From positions 1 to 6,232 of the forward strand of contig SMXL01000135.1 in NCBI GenBank assembly GCA_004356385.1: a DNA stretch of 6,232 bases, written 5' to 3'. This document shows, piece by piece, positions 1 to 6,232 of the stretch (the first letter of the stretch is position 1; each line of letters starts with the position of its first letter). The notes beneath the pieces were generated by a model. It saw nothing but the letters and a program-made list of their open reading frames with translations, was not told the DNA's origin and made no database searches. Source of the stretch: Bacteroidota bacterium. Lineage in GTDB: Bacteria; Bacteroidota; Rhodothermia; Rhodothermales; UBA10348. Position numbers and translations under genes: made by a program.

Positions 1-199
1 CGTCGATCGATGGAATCGCATCGCGTGGTACATTGGGCTCCAGTTCTGACCAGTCAATGGAAGATTTTGTCCAATCCGTACGCCAGTCGGAGTCAGGTAG
101 TCGTAAAGGCGCCTGTGCAGCAGCCGTACTCGCTATGAACCCGATCAATGCGATTACCCGGACTCGCTTATTGGAGTACCTTCCAGTTTCTTTTCCCAT
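1..199 (-). CDS. DUF3179 domain-containing secreted protein, N-terminal part (runs off the left edge)
   Basis: Sixty-six codons are visible from an ATG at 199-197, and the reading frame stays open to base 1, so the 3' part is outside the window. The product starts with a Sec-type signal peptide: a basic stretch (NKRVRV, residues 10-15), a hydrophobic core (IALIGFIAST, 16-25) and a small-residue end (AAAQA, 26-30) that suggests cleavage near residues 28-30. The mature start (DSDWRTDWTKSSIDWSELEP, residues 36-55) followed by PRDAIPSID (58-66) matches how DUF3179 proteins begin, where a D-W/K-T-D-x-x-K segment precedes a D-x-IP-x-ID motif. The family's biochemical role is not established. The frame is open upstream to a TAA at 304-302, with a possible GTG start at 229-227, but the ATG puts the signal peptide where expected. 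No strong Shine-Dalgarno precedes either start. It is divergent from the DoxX gene. Confidence 0.8.
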   Translation of the reverse strand, partial: MGKETGRYSNKRVRVIALIGFIASTAAAQAPLRLPDSDWRTDWTKSSIDWSELEPNVPRDAIPSID

Positions 200-276
200 A
201 TTCTGTAACTCAAGCGGCTGTTGACGCACCCAGTGCTTATTCAGGTTTTTTACCTTGGCATTTAGATCGCCAGCTT

Positions 277-292
277 CGTGTGACGTTACACG
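277..292. promoter_or_regulatory. Near-perfect 16-bp palindrome in the divergent intergenic region; candidate operator
   Basis: CGTGTGACGTTACACG reads the same on both strands except for one mismatched pair (its sixth and eleventh bases). It lies 78 bp upstream of the DUF3179 start and 145 bp upstream of the doxX start, in the gap where both promoters should be. The twofold symmetry is typical of sites bound by dimeric repressors or activators. I cannot identify the regulator, and no convincing -35/-10 pair was found next to it. Confidence 0.35.
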
Positions 293-426
293 TGCAGTAT
301 TTTAACTTGAAGCCGTTTGATTGCGTCTCGACGGACACTGACTTTACGTGCGGATGCTCGGGGTTGAAGAATCGATCTACCGGGCGTCGATCGAATCGGT
401 TTACATTCCGAAATCCATCACACTAC

Positions 427-431
427 GGAGG
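427..431 (+). promoter_or_regulatory. Shine-Dalgarno sequence of the DoxX-family gene
   Basis: GGAGG lies five bases upstream of the ATG at 437-439. It fixes that codon as the start, and it is one of only two strong ribosome binding sites in the window. Confidence 0.75.
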
Positions 432-436
432 TAGCT

Positions 437-835
437 ATGAAGTACGCACCACTTGTTGGACGGATATTGTTCTCTTTGATATTCCTCATGTTTGGAATGG
501 GGCATTTGACGGATCCTCAGATGATGGTCGATAGTGGCATGGTTCCCGACTTTCTCCCTGCCCCAAAAATTATCGTCATGCTTACCGGCGTTGCCATTAT
601 CGCTGGTGGTTTGAGCGTACTTTTGGGCTACAAAATTAAGATCGGTAGCCTGATCCTGTTCGGTTTCCTTCTGGCGACTGCAATACTCGTGTGGTTAGGC
701 GGATTTTTTGAAGGCGATCAACTAGCAACTCCAATGTTTCTGAAGGATCTAGCACTGGCCGGAGCCGCACTGTACATGTACCACTTCGGCGCAGGTCCAT
801 TTAGCCTCGACGCTAAAGCAGAGGCGGCAGCCTAA
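437..835 (+). CDS. DoxX family membrane protein
   Basis: This 132-residue protein has the usual size and layout of the DoxX family. It has four hydrophobic helices at about residues 5-22, 43-64, 67-90 and 101-118. A conserved-looking N-terminal segment (GRILFSLIFLMFGMGHL, residues 8-24) carries a Gly-rich turn, and a loop at 25-42 contains PDFLPAPK. DoxX-type proteins sit in the cytoplasmic membrane. Members have been linked to quinone/thiosulfate oxidation (archaeal DoxDA) and to redox stress, but most, this one included, have no assigned reaction. The ATG is supported by GGAGG five bases upstream. The gene is alone on its strand, divergent from the DUF3179 gene and convergent with lhgO, with no obvious terminator in the 55 bp after its TAA. 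The tail is short, polar and Ala-rich (DAKAEAAA). The family call is firm and the function is open. Confidence 0.9.
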   Translation: MKYAPLVGRILFSLIFLMFGMGHLTDPQMMVDSGMVPDFLPAPKIIVMLTGVAIIAGGLSVLLGYKIKIGSLILFGFLLATAILVWLGGFFEGDQLATPMFLKDLALAGAALYMYHFGAGPFSLDAKAEAAA

Positions 836-890
836 TTCCAGAAAAATCGAAAACGGTTCTCCTGATCGTCCGTAAATGCGGAGTACGGCT

Positions 891-2087
891 CTAGTTTAAT
901 CGTCCAAGCACTCGCTGGCTAATCACTTGACCGATACGAAGTGCTGCGGTCGCAGCGGGTGAAGGGGCGTTGCAGACGTTGACCACGGTCTTTGAATCGA
1001 TGATTACGAAGTCATCGACCATGTCACCGTTGGACGAAACCGCCTGAGCGCGTATCCCCGAGCGACATGGGACCATATCATTTGCTTCAAGTGTGGGAAT
1101 GAGTCGCCTCGCTTCGGCGAGGAATGCGCGTTTTGATGTCGTTCGAACGATTTCCATCATCCCTTTTTTCCAGTGTCTAACGGACATCCGCCGGAATCCG
1201 GGAAATCCTACATATTCCCACGAGTCTTTTAGTGACCCAGACGCGAAAGAATAGCCCTCTCGTCCGGTTGCCATCACTGCGTTTGGACCGCACTCGACTC
1301 GCCCATCCAGCATCCTGGTAAAGTGAATACCGAGGAACGGATAGGATGGATCGGGTACAGGATAGATTAGATTGGTGCAAAGGTGGCGAGCTTCAGGGCG
1401 AAGCTCATGATAAATGCCCCGAAAAGGAATGATTTTCATGTCCAGTGCAGCGCCCGACATTTGTGCGATACGATCGGAATGCAACCCGGCACAATTCACG
1501 ACCACGTCCGCTTCTACGTCCCCACCGGAAGTATGAACGATGGACGACTTAGCTCCATGTGTCATTCCGATTACTTGAGTATGGGTCCGAATCTCGAATC
1601 CTTGCTCCATACAGCGCTCAGCCAGTCGAAAGCAGACTGCCGGGAATTCAATGATCCCGGTTTCCATGACGTGAATTGCAGCAATCCCATTGGCATTCGG
1701 TTCCAGTTCTCGAAGACGATCAACATCAATGAACCGACATTTTATTTCGTTCTGGATACCTCGATCCAAGATCGCTTTCAAGAGCGGTAATTCGTCTTCC
1801 GACGTGGCTACAATCACCTTTCCACAGATCTCAAAAGGAATGTTCTCTGCTTCGCAGAACTCGATCAATTGCTTCCTTCCAACCCGACAATTTTCTGCCT
1901 TTTGAGAACCCGGTCGATAGTAAATTCCTGAGTGGATAACGCCCGAATTCCGACCGGATTGATGCGAAGCAAGAGAGGACTCTTTTTCCAAAATGACCAA
2001 TCGATCGACGGAAGGGCGCCCGATCAACCGAAAAGCCGTCGCGCAACCGACTATTCCGCCACCGATAATCGCGACATCAACCTTCAT
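891..2087 (-). CDS. lhgO: L-2-hydroxyglutarate oxidase/dehydrogenase (FAD-dependent, DAO family)
   Basis: This 398-residue flavoenzyme should oxidise L-2-hydroxyglutarate to 2-oxoglutarate and pass electrons to the quinone pool or oxygen, acting at the inner face of the membrane. It is a metabolite-repair enzyme for a side product of dehydrogenases acting on 2-oxoglutarate. Visible motifs are the N-terminal Rossmann loop GGGIVG (residues 9-14) with Glu34 ending the second strand (VILEKE), SGRNSGVIHSGIYY (44-57), a typical LhgO signature next to the flavin, VNCAGLHSD (197-205), PFRGIY (221-226), GIHFTR (253-258), GPNAV (268-272), SGIRAQ (343-348) and the C-terminal flavin loop NAPSPAATAALRIG (373-386). 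The length matches the family (about 400 residues), and there is no signal peptide or membrane helix. The ATG at 2087-2085 has only a weak ribosome site and starts 19 bases after the upstream aminotransferase stop, which fits co-transcription and possibly translational coupling. The related glycerol-3-phosphate dehydrogenases are a less likely match because of the SGIYY and NAPSPAAT signatures. Confidence 0.93.
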   Translation of the reverse strand: MKVDVAIIGGGIVGCATAFRLIGRPSVDRLVILEKESSLASHQSGRNSGVIHSGIYYRPGSQKAENCRVGRKQLIEFCEAENIPFEICGKVIVATSEDELPLLKAILDRGIQNEIKCRFIDVDRLRELEPNANGIAAIHVMETGIIEFPAVCFRLAERCMEQGFEIRTHTQVIGMTHGAKSSIVHTSGGDVEADVVVNCAGLHSDRIAQMSGAALDMKIIPFRGIYHELRPEARHLCTNLIYPVPDPSYPFLGIHFTRMLDGRVECGPNAVMATGREGYSFASGSLKDSWEYVGFPGFRRMSVRHWKKGMMEIVRTTSKRAFLAEARRLIPTLEANDMVPCRSGIRAQAVSSNGDMVDDFVIIDSKTVVNVCNAPSPAATAALRIGQVISQRVLGRLN

Positions 2088-2106
2088 CTACCCATCGTCC
2101 GTATTC

Positions 2107-3414
2107 CTATGAATATTTCTCCGGGAGTCCGTCCTTTATGACGGTTTCCATTGCCTCCACGAACCGATCCAATTCCTCGAGTGTGGTGTAAACGTTGGGT
2201 GTAATTCGCAGTCCCTCGAACTCCGCATGCTTGATGGGTGTGATGATAATCCGATGATTGTCCCACATATACCTGCCGATGGCACCAGAATCCACACCTT
2301 CGACCTGTACAACACCGATACCACAGGAATTTCCCGGTTTTTGGCTGGTGTGGAGGACCACACGCTCGTGTTTGAGTAACGGTTCAGCCCAGTAATTGGT
2401 CAAATACTTGAGACGTTCCTCTTTCCTCTTGGGCCCGATTCCCTGATGAAAGGTCAGGGCATCCGCAATCGCCAGATGATTTGCCGCTGGGTGGGTGCCT
2501 ATTTCTTCAAATTTGCGAATATTCTCGTCCTGATTCTTGTTGGCAGCCATCATGGGCCAGAGACCCTTGATCTTATCTTGCCTGACATAGAGCATACCCG
2601 TCCCGTGAGGAGCGAAAAGCCACTTGTGCAAGCTGGTCGCGTAGTAATCACAATCGAGGTCATCGTGCGTGAAATCCCAGTGGGCAAACGAGTGCGCTCC
2701 GTCAACGATGACAGGAATTCCATAACTGCGAGCCATCTGCACGACTTTCTTTACGGGCAAAATCTGACCCGTAATGTTGACGATGTGGCACATCAGAATC
2801 ACTTTCGTTCTGGGTGTAATATTCTCCTCGAATAGCGCAACAACAACATCTGGATCTTCTGCGGGTATCGGCAAGGAAAACTGCTTCAGGACGATTCCCT
2901 CCCGTCTCTCGCGTTGCCTGAACGTCGTCAGCATACGGCCGTAATCGTGCGTCGTCGTGAGCACTTCGGCTCCGGCTTCCAGGTCAATCCCGAGCTGACA
3001 AATCTGAAGCCCCTCGGAGGCATTCCTCACGATGGCGATTTCTTCGGTGTCGCAGTGAAACGCTCGCGCGAGGCGTTGGCGGGTACCTTCTTTTTGTGGC
3101 TCAAGAATGCGCCACATCGTGTAAACCGGAGCCTCATTGGAGTAATCGAGATGCCGTTTCATGGCCTCCTGTACAGCTGCTGGTGCTGGGCTGACTCCAC
3201 CGTTGTTGAGATTTACAATAGATCGATCCACCGTGAAGGACTGCTGGATTTCCCTCCAAAAATCTTCATCCCGGGCTATTTCCTTTGGCGTTCCCGTGTG
3301 GTGAGCCAGTGAGTCGAGCAATTCCGGAATGGAAAGGGGACTAAGCGCCGCCAAGGTCATGGATGCGGCTGCAGGAGCACCAAATGCTCCAAGAAACTGT
3401 CTTCGGGAATACAT
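2107..3414 (-). CDS. Tat-exported class V aminotransferase-fold PLP enzyme (isopenicillin N epimerase-like)
   Basis: This 435-residue protein is a fold-type I PLP enzyme of the class V (NifS/CefD-like) group. SRRQFLGAF (residues 3-11) followed by an Ala-rich hydrophobic stretch is a twin-arginine leader, so the enzyme should be folded with PLP in the cytoplasm and then exported. Core motifs in order are NLNNGGVSPAP (68-78), NASEGLQ (131-137) for phosphate binding, VDGAHSF (237-243) with Asp238 for the pyridine nitrogen, SLHKW (261-265) with Lys264 as the Schiff-base lysine, GTGMLYVR (271-278) and GLRITPNVYTT (401-411) with Arg403, the likely carboxylate-binding arginine. All catalytic positions are present. 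The substrate is unknown; relatives include epimerases, desulfurases and lyases. The ATG at 3414-3412 is forced by an in-frame TGA nine bases upstream, and no clear Shine-Dalgarno precedes it. The gene is followed after 19 bases by lhgO. The 122-bp gap upstream holds no firm promoter or terminator. Confidence 0.9.
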   Translation of the reverse strand: MYSRRQFLGAFGAPAAASMTLAALSPLSIPELLDSLAHHTGTPKEIARDEDFWREIQQSFTVDRSIVNLNNGGVSPAPAAVQEAMKRHLDYSNEAPVYTMWRILEPQKEGTRQRLARAFHCDTEEIAIVRNASEGLQICQLGIDLEAGAEVLTTTHDYGRMLTTFRQRERREGIVLKQFSLPIPAEDPDVVVALFEENITPRTKVILMCHIVNITGQILPVKKVVQMARSYGIPVIVDGAHSFAHWDFTHDDLDCDYYATSLHKWLFAPHGTGMLYVRQDKIKGLWPMMAANKNQDENIRKFEEIGTHPAANHLAIADALTFHQGIGPKRKEERLKYLTNYWAEPLLKHERVVLHTSQKPGNSCGIGVVQVEGVDSGAIGRYMWDNHRIIITPIKHAEFEGLRITPNVYTTLEELDRFVEAMETVIKDGLPEKYS

Positions 3415-3536
3415 GGATCGTCAGTTGCTGGTTCGAATACAGGGAGCGTCCCAAGGTAAACGATTTTCCCCACAAGAAAGTGATCATGATTCCCGTACGC
3501 TCGATCTTTGACAGACCGAACTCTGGGCAATGAGCA

Positions 3537-3695
3537 CTATAGAACGGGCGTTCCCAATTCGTAGTAAACGATCACTGCTCGCCCCAGAAAGTACACGACC
3601 ATCATCGTGACAATAAAAAGCAGGGTCGCCCAGATCGGTACGTGAGATGTCCCATGAAATTCGGAATCGGCGGATCGACTATGAGTCGGATGCAT
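3537..3695 (-). CDS. Putative 52-residue single-pass membrane miniprotein
   Basis: The frame runs from ATG at 3695-3693 to TAG at 3539-3537, with an in-frame TAA five codons before the ATG. The product has a polar, His/Ser-rich N-terminus (MHPTHSRSADSEFHGTSH), one hydrophobic helix at about residues 19-38 (VPIWATLLFIVTMMVVYFLG), then a basic-aromatic segment (RAVIVYYELGTPVL). This layout, with polar residues, a helix starting after Pro and an arginine at its end, looks like a real small membrane protein and not random translation. It lies between the lipoprotein gene (75 bp upstream) and the PLP enzyme gene (122 bp downstream) on the same strand. A GGGGG run 18 bases before the start is too far away for a normal ribosome site, so translation is uncertain. 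I do not recognise the family. Small accessory subunits of membrane complexes have this shape, but nothing here ties it to one. Confidence 0.5.
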   Translation of the reverse strand: MHPTHSRSADSEFHGTSHVPIWATLLFIVTMMVVYFLGRAVIVYYELGTPVL

Positions 3696-3770
3696 GGCTA
3701 AACGACGTTAATGCCCCCAGATTAGACTCTATATACGAGATTTCCAGATAACATCTATTGCTCGTTCCCA

Positions 3771-4145
3771 TCAGGGCACAATGATGCCCCTCACTCGGGC
3801 TCCGTTAATATTTAGATCAACATCAACCGCTTCCCGAAATTTTTTCTGGCCCCGTGCTTCAATATTCTGGACGGTTACGAACATGGAAGATATCCGGCGA
3901 TTATCATCGTCGAATAGAGAAACATCAATTTGTATCACGGAGACCGCATCTTCACTGCCGTTCACTACTGTTCCCGTTAAGATTCTTGCGCCACCCGGAA
4001 GTAAACGATAACGCAGGTCCTGCACCATGATCTGGCTTCGCGTTTGACGGCCGTCGGTACATCCAGGGTGCGTGAGCAGTAAAACTCCTATCAACCAGAG
4101 GGCCAGCAGCTTTCCAAATATTTTTTCACCCCTCCTGTAACTCAC
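3771..4145 (-). CDS. Putative lipoprotein with an FxLYD-type domain
   Basis: As called from the GTG at 4145-4143 the protein has 124 residues. A hydrophobic segment (LLALWLIGVLLL, residues 13-24) leads to THPGC with Cys29. This resembles a lipoprotein signal, but His and Pro at -3 and -2 are not standard lipobox residues. The mature part (about 40-124) matches the FxLYD pattern: RILTGTVVNGSEDAV (54-68) for the first strands, IQIDVSLFDDDNRRI (71-85) with the defining L-F-D, then a strand and a F/Y-type end (ARGQKKFREAVDVD, 97-110). FxLYD domains are small beta-sandwiches on exported proteins of mostly unknown function. It starts 55 bp after the valS stop on the same strand, so read-through from valS is plausible. 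The start is doubtful: GTG has no ribosome site, while a strong one lies inside the called gene ahead of an ATA codon. Starting there gives 116 residues and a tidier signal peptide. Confidence 0.7.
   Translation of the reverse strand: MSYRRGEKIFGKLLALWLIGVLLLTHPGCTDGRQTRSQIMVQDLRYRLLPGGARILTGTVVNGSEDAVSVIQIDVSLFDDDNRRISSMFVTVQNIEARGQKKFREAVDVDLNINGARVRGIIVP
4129..4136 (-). promoter_or_regulatory. Strong Shine-Dalgarno sequence inside the called start of the lipoprotein gene
   Basis: The minus strand reads AGGAGGGG here, an almost full anti-16S match. Seven bases downstream is an in-frame ATA (4121-4119) followed by TTT GGA AAG and then the hydrophobic signal core. No ATG, GTG or TTG lies at a usable distance in frame, so either ATA initiates, or an ATG has been lost by mutation or base-calling error, or the site is fortuitous. 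Confidence 0.5.
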
Positions 4146-4200
4146 TTTTCATCGGGACCGGTGAATTTCAAGCAGCAAATTACCATCGCAAGATCACGAA

Positions 4201-6232
4201 CTAGCCTAATTCTGAGAGGCTCGCGTGGAGCCTTTCCAATTCGTCGGCAGTATCCTTCATTTTTAGCTTTTCCTTCTCCACGACGTCCGCCGGCGCACGC
4301 GAGACAAACAGTTCATTCTGAAGCTTGCGTTCAAGTCCCGTTCGATATTTCTCCTTCTGATCGATCTCCTTTCGAAGTCGAGTTCGTTCCACTTCCAGGT
4401 CGATCATTCCAGACAATGGAACGAAAACCTGATTCTTCCCGACAACGGCAGAGGCGCTCGCATCGGGACGGGTTACCTCAGACTCAACCGATAAACGAGT
4501 CGTCTTGGCCAGTTTAGCAAAATAGTCGCCATGGGCCGCAAGCGCTGTTGCCAAGGCCTTATCTGACTTATCAATACTCAAAGTTGCAGCAATTTCGTTT
4601 CCTGGCGGAACGTTGTACTGACTCTTGATATTGCGTATCGCAGAAATCATTTCCTGAATGACTGAGAATACTCGGGCATCGTCTACCGATATTTCTTCTT
4701 CGATTGAGGTGGGCCATTGCGACGTCATGCACGACTCGGTTTCTTCGCGATGTTGAAGTTTCCACCACAGTTCCTCTGTGATGAACGGCATGAATGGATG
4801 GAGCAACTGGAGCAGGCGCCCGAAAAGATCGGCGGCCAGAGCGATCTGGTCCTCCTCCATCTTGCCACCCTGTTTCGGCTTAATCAGCTCCAGGTACCAA
4901 TCACAGTAATCTCCCCAGAACAACGTGTAAATCTTTGTAAGTGCCTCGTTGAGTCGGTATTTCCGGACGTCCTCGTCGATCTCGGAAATCGTCTGGTTCA
5001 ATCGAGTAAGCATCCATTTCTCTGCGAGATCCAGATCTTCAAATCTTCGTTGCCTTCGATACTCCTTTCCTTCCTCCATAAACTGCCCGAAGACGTTAAA
5101 CGCATTCCAGATTTTGTTCGCGAAGTTGCGACCCATTTCAAACTTAGACGGATCGAGTTTGATGTCCTGTCCCTGGGCGCACAGGATCGTCAGACAAAAT
5201 CGCACCGCATCGGCACCATACTGGTCAATCATGTCGAGAGGATCGATTCCATTCCCCAGGCTTTTCTGCATCCAGCGACCGAGTTTATCCTTGATCATTC
5301 CGGTAATGAAGATGTCCGTAAAGGGAACTTCTCCCATGAAATGCAGCCCGGCCATGATCATGCGGGCAATCCAGAAAAACAGTATGTCGTAACCCGAAAC
5401 GAGTACGCTGCCGGGATAGAAATACTTTACGTCCTCATTATCCTCCGGCCATCCGAGTGTAGCAAACGGCCATAACCACGATGAAAACCAAGTGTCCAGG
5501 ACGTCTTCATCCTGAACCATTCCCTTTTCCGGCTGATCAACCGAGACAACGAACTCCCGGGACTCGTCGATTTCTCCCTCGCTGTCCGTGTAGTACCAAA
5601 CGGGAATCCGGTGACCCCACCACAATTGCCTCGAAATGGTCCAGTCCCGAATATTTTCGAGCCATCTGAAGTATTCATTCTCCCATCGTTTTGGATGGAA
5701 TTTGATCGCTCCCGATCGGACGGCCTCAATCGCGGGTTCGGCAAGCGGTTTCATTTTTACAAACCACTGTCTGGAAATCAGGGGTTCGATCGTTGCCTTC
5801 GATCGACTCGATATCGGAACCATCGATACGTACGGCTCAATCTTTTCGAGCAGACCTTGCGCTTCCAAATCTTCAACGATTTTCTTCCGGGCATCAAAGC
5901 GATCCATGCCGGCATACGCGAATCCAGACTCATTAATTGAACCATCCACATCAATGATATTGAGTACGGGAAGCCCGTGTTTCTGACCTATTTCAAAGTC
6001 GTTACGATCGTGTCCAGGGGTGATTTTCAGAGCGCCCGCGCCAAAATCCTGCTTCACGTATTCGTCTGCAATTACGGGAATCTCTCTATCTGTAAGGGGC
6101 AGCCGAACGCTCTGTCCAACAAGGTCGGTGTATCGTTTATCATCTGGGTGAACAGCGATCGCCGTATCGCCCAACATGGTTTCGGGCCTGGTGGTGGCGA
6201 TCGTTATGTATCCGTCTCCTGAAACAAGCGGA
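4201..6232 (-). CDS. valS: Valyl-tRNA synthetase, C-terminal 676 residues (5' end beyond the right edge)
   Basis: ValS attaches valine to tRNA-Val in the cytoplasm and edits mischarged threonine. The frame is open to base 6232; the Met codon at 6177-6175 is internal, because the 18 codons before it encode GYITIATTRPET, the start of the editing-domain signature. Visible parts, numbered from the right edge, are the editing domain (ATTRPETMLGDTAIAVHP, 12-29; ITPGHDRNDFEIG, 70-82), return to the catalytic core (EPLISRQWFVKM, 149-160; SRQLWWGHRIPVW, 200-212; DVLDTWFSS, 243-251), a KMSKS-equivalent loop (WMQKSLGNGIDP, 320-331), the anticodon-binding helical domain (about 400-560) and a C-terminal coiled coil (about 612-676, with FVSRAPADVVEKEK) typical of the ValRS tRNA-binding arm. 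The HIGH motif lies in the missing N-terminal part. The KMSKS loop keeps the second Lys and last Ser, but the first Lys is Trp and the first Ser is Gln. The TAG stop is at 4203-4201. Confidence 0.97.
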   Translation of the reverse strand, partial: PLVSGDGYITIATTRPETMLGDTAIAVHPDDKRYTDLVGQSVRLPLTDREIPVIADEYVKQDFGAGALKITPGHDRNDFEIGQKHGLPVLNIIDVDGSINESGFAYAGMDRFDARKKIVEDLEAQGLLEKIEPYVSMVPISSRSKATIEPLISRQWFVKMKPLAEPAIEAVRSGAIKFHPKRWENEYFRWLENIRDWTISRQLWWGHRIPVWYYTDSEGEIDESREFVVSVDQPEKGMVQDEDVLDTWFSSWLWPFATLGWPEDNEDVKYFYPGSVLVSGYDILFFWIARMIMAGLHFMGEVPFTDIFITGMIKDKLGRWMQKSLGNGIDPLDMIDQYGADAVRFCLTILCAQGQDIKLDPSKFEMGRNFANKIWNAFNVFGQFMEEGKEYRRQRRFEDLDLAEKWMLTRLNQTISEIDEDVRKYRLNEALTKIYTLFWGDYCDWYLELIKPKQGGKMEEDQIALAADLFGRLLQLLHPFMPFITEELWWKLQHREETESCMTSQWPTSIEEEISVDDARVFSVIQEMISAIRNIKSQYNVPPGNEIAATLSIDKSDKALATALAAHGDYFAKLAKTTRLSVESEVTRPDASASAVVGKNQVFVPLSGMIDLEVERTRLRKEIDQKEKYRTGLERKLQNELFVSRAPADVVEKEKLKMKDTADELERLHASLSELG

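Noticed and set aside
1..393. Repeated CGTCGATCGA at 1-10 and 384-393
   Set aside because: The ten-base match is built from a self-complementary TCGATCGA core that is common in this sequence, and the copies lie in unrelated contexts (coding and intergenic), so it is probably chance.
148..534. Plus-strand open frame of 128 codons overlapping the start of doxX
   Set aside because: It has no ribosome site, its composition is not protein-like, and it overlaps the well-supported doxX start with GGAGG and the antisense DUF3179 gene. It is a by-chance frame.
869..882. Possible terminator hairpin (TCCG, six-base loop, CGGA) between convergent doxX and lhgO
   Set aside because: The stem is only four pairs with no T-run on either side, so it is too weak to call as an intrinsic terminator.
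3442..3452. Small inverted repeat GGGA-GCG-TCCC upstream of the PLP enzyme gene
   Set aside because: Four-pair stems with three-base loops are common by chance, and it is not placed next to any recognisable promoter element.
3696..3770. TATATAG on the minus strand as a -10 box for the miniprotein gene
   Set aside because: No acceptable -35 element lies at 16-18 bp spacing, so the promoter is not supported.
4717..5475. Plus-strand open frame of 252 codons antisense to valS
   Set aside because: valS on the other strand has clear domain motifs across the whole stretch, and the antisense translation shows no recognisable domain, signal or start site.
6175..6177. Met codon in valS taken as a start codon
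   Set aside because: The 18 upstream codons to the window edge encode GYITIATTRPET, conserved ValRS editing-domain sequence, so the Met is internal and the gene continues past the edge.

Overview
The window looks like ordinary chromosomal DNA from a free-living, probably aerobic bacterium of moderate GC content. The valyl-tRNA synthetase sequence style, the mostly weak Shine-Dalgarno sequences and the gene mix (LhgO, a Tat-exported class V PLP enzyme, DoxX, DUF3179) are compatible with the Bacteroidota/Rhodothermota-Balneolota part of the FCB group. That placement is an impression from sequence style and has not been tested by a tree. There are no mobile elements, CRISPR arrays, rRNA or tRNA genes, and nothing indicates recent gene transfer.

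Layout. Bases 1-199 (minus) hold the 5' end of a secreted DUF3179 protein that runs off the left edge. A 237-bp divergent intergenic region follows, containing a near-perfect 16-bp palindrome, and then a DoxX-family four-helix membrane protein (437-835, plus). From 891 to the right edge everything is on the minus strand. In transcription order these genes are valS (3' three-quarters, entering from the right edge), a small putative lipoprotein with an FxLYD-type domain, a 52-residue single-helix membrane miniprotein (3537-3695), a Tat-exported class V aminotransferase-fold PLP enzyme, and an L-2-hydroxyglutarate oxidase (lhgO). doxX and lhgO converge across a 55-bp gap with no convincing terminator.

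How the genes may work together. The aminotransferase and lhgO are 19 bp apart and almost certainly co-transcribed. LhgO returns the metabolic by-product L-2-hydroxyglutarate to 2-oxoglutarate, while the PLP enzyme carries a twin-arginine leader and should act outside the cytoplasm, so a shared pathway is not obvious. valS, the lipoprotein gene and the miniprotein gene are close enough (55- and 75-bp gaps) to form a transcription unit, but their functional link is unknown.

The points most worth a second look are the altered KMSKS motif of ValS (W-M-Q-K-S), the lipoprotein start region (an excellent Shine-Dalgarno seven bases before an ATA codon, with only an SD-less GTG upstream), the unannotated membrane miniprotein, and the palindrome in the divergent promoter region. 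I found no clearly new multi-gene system.
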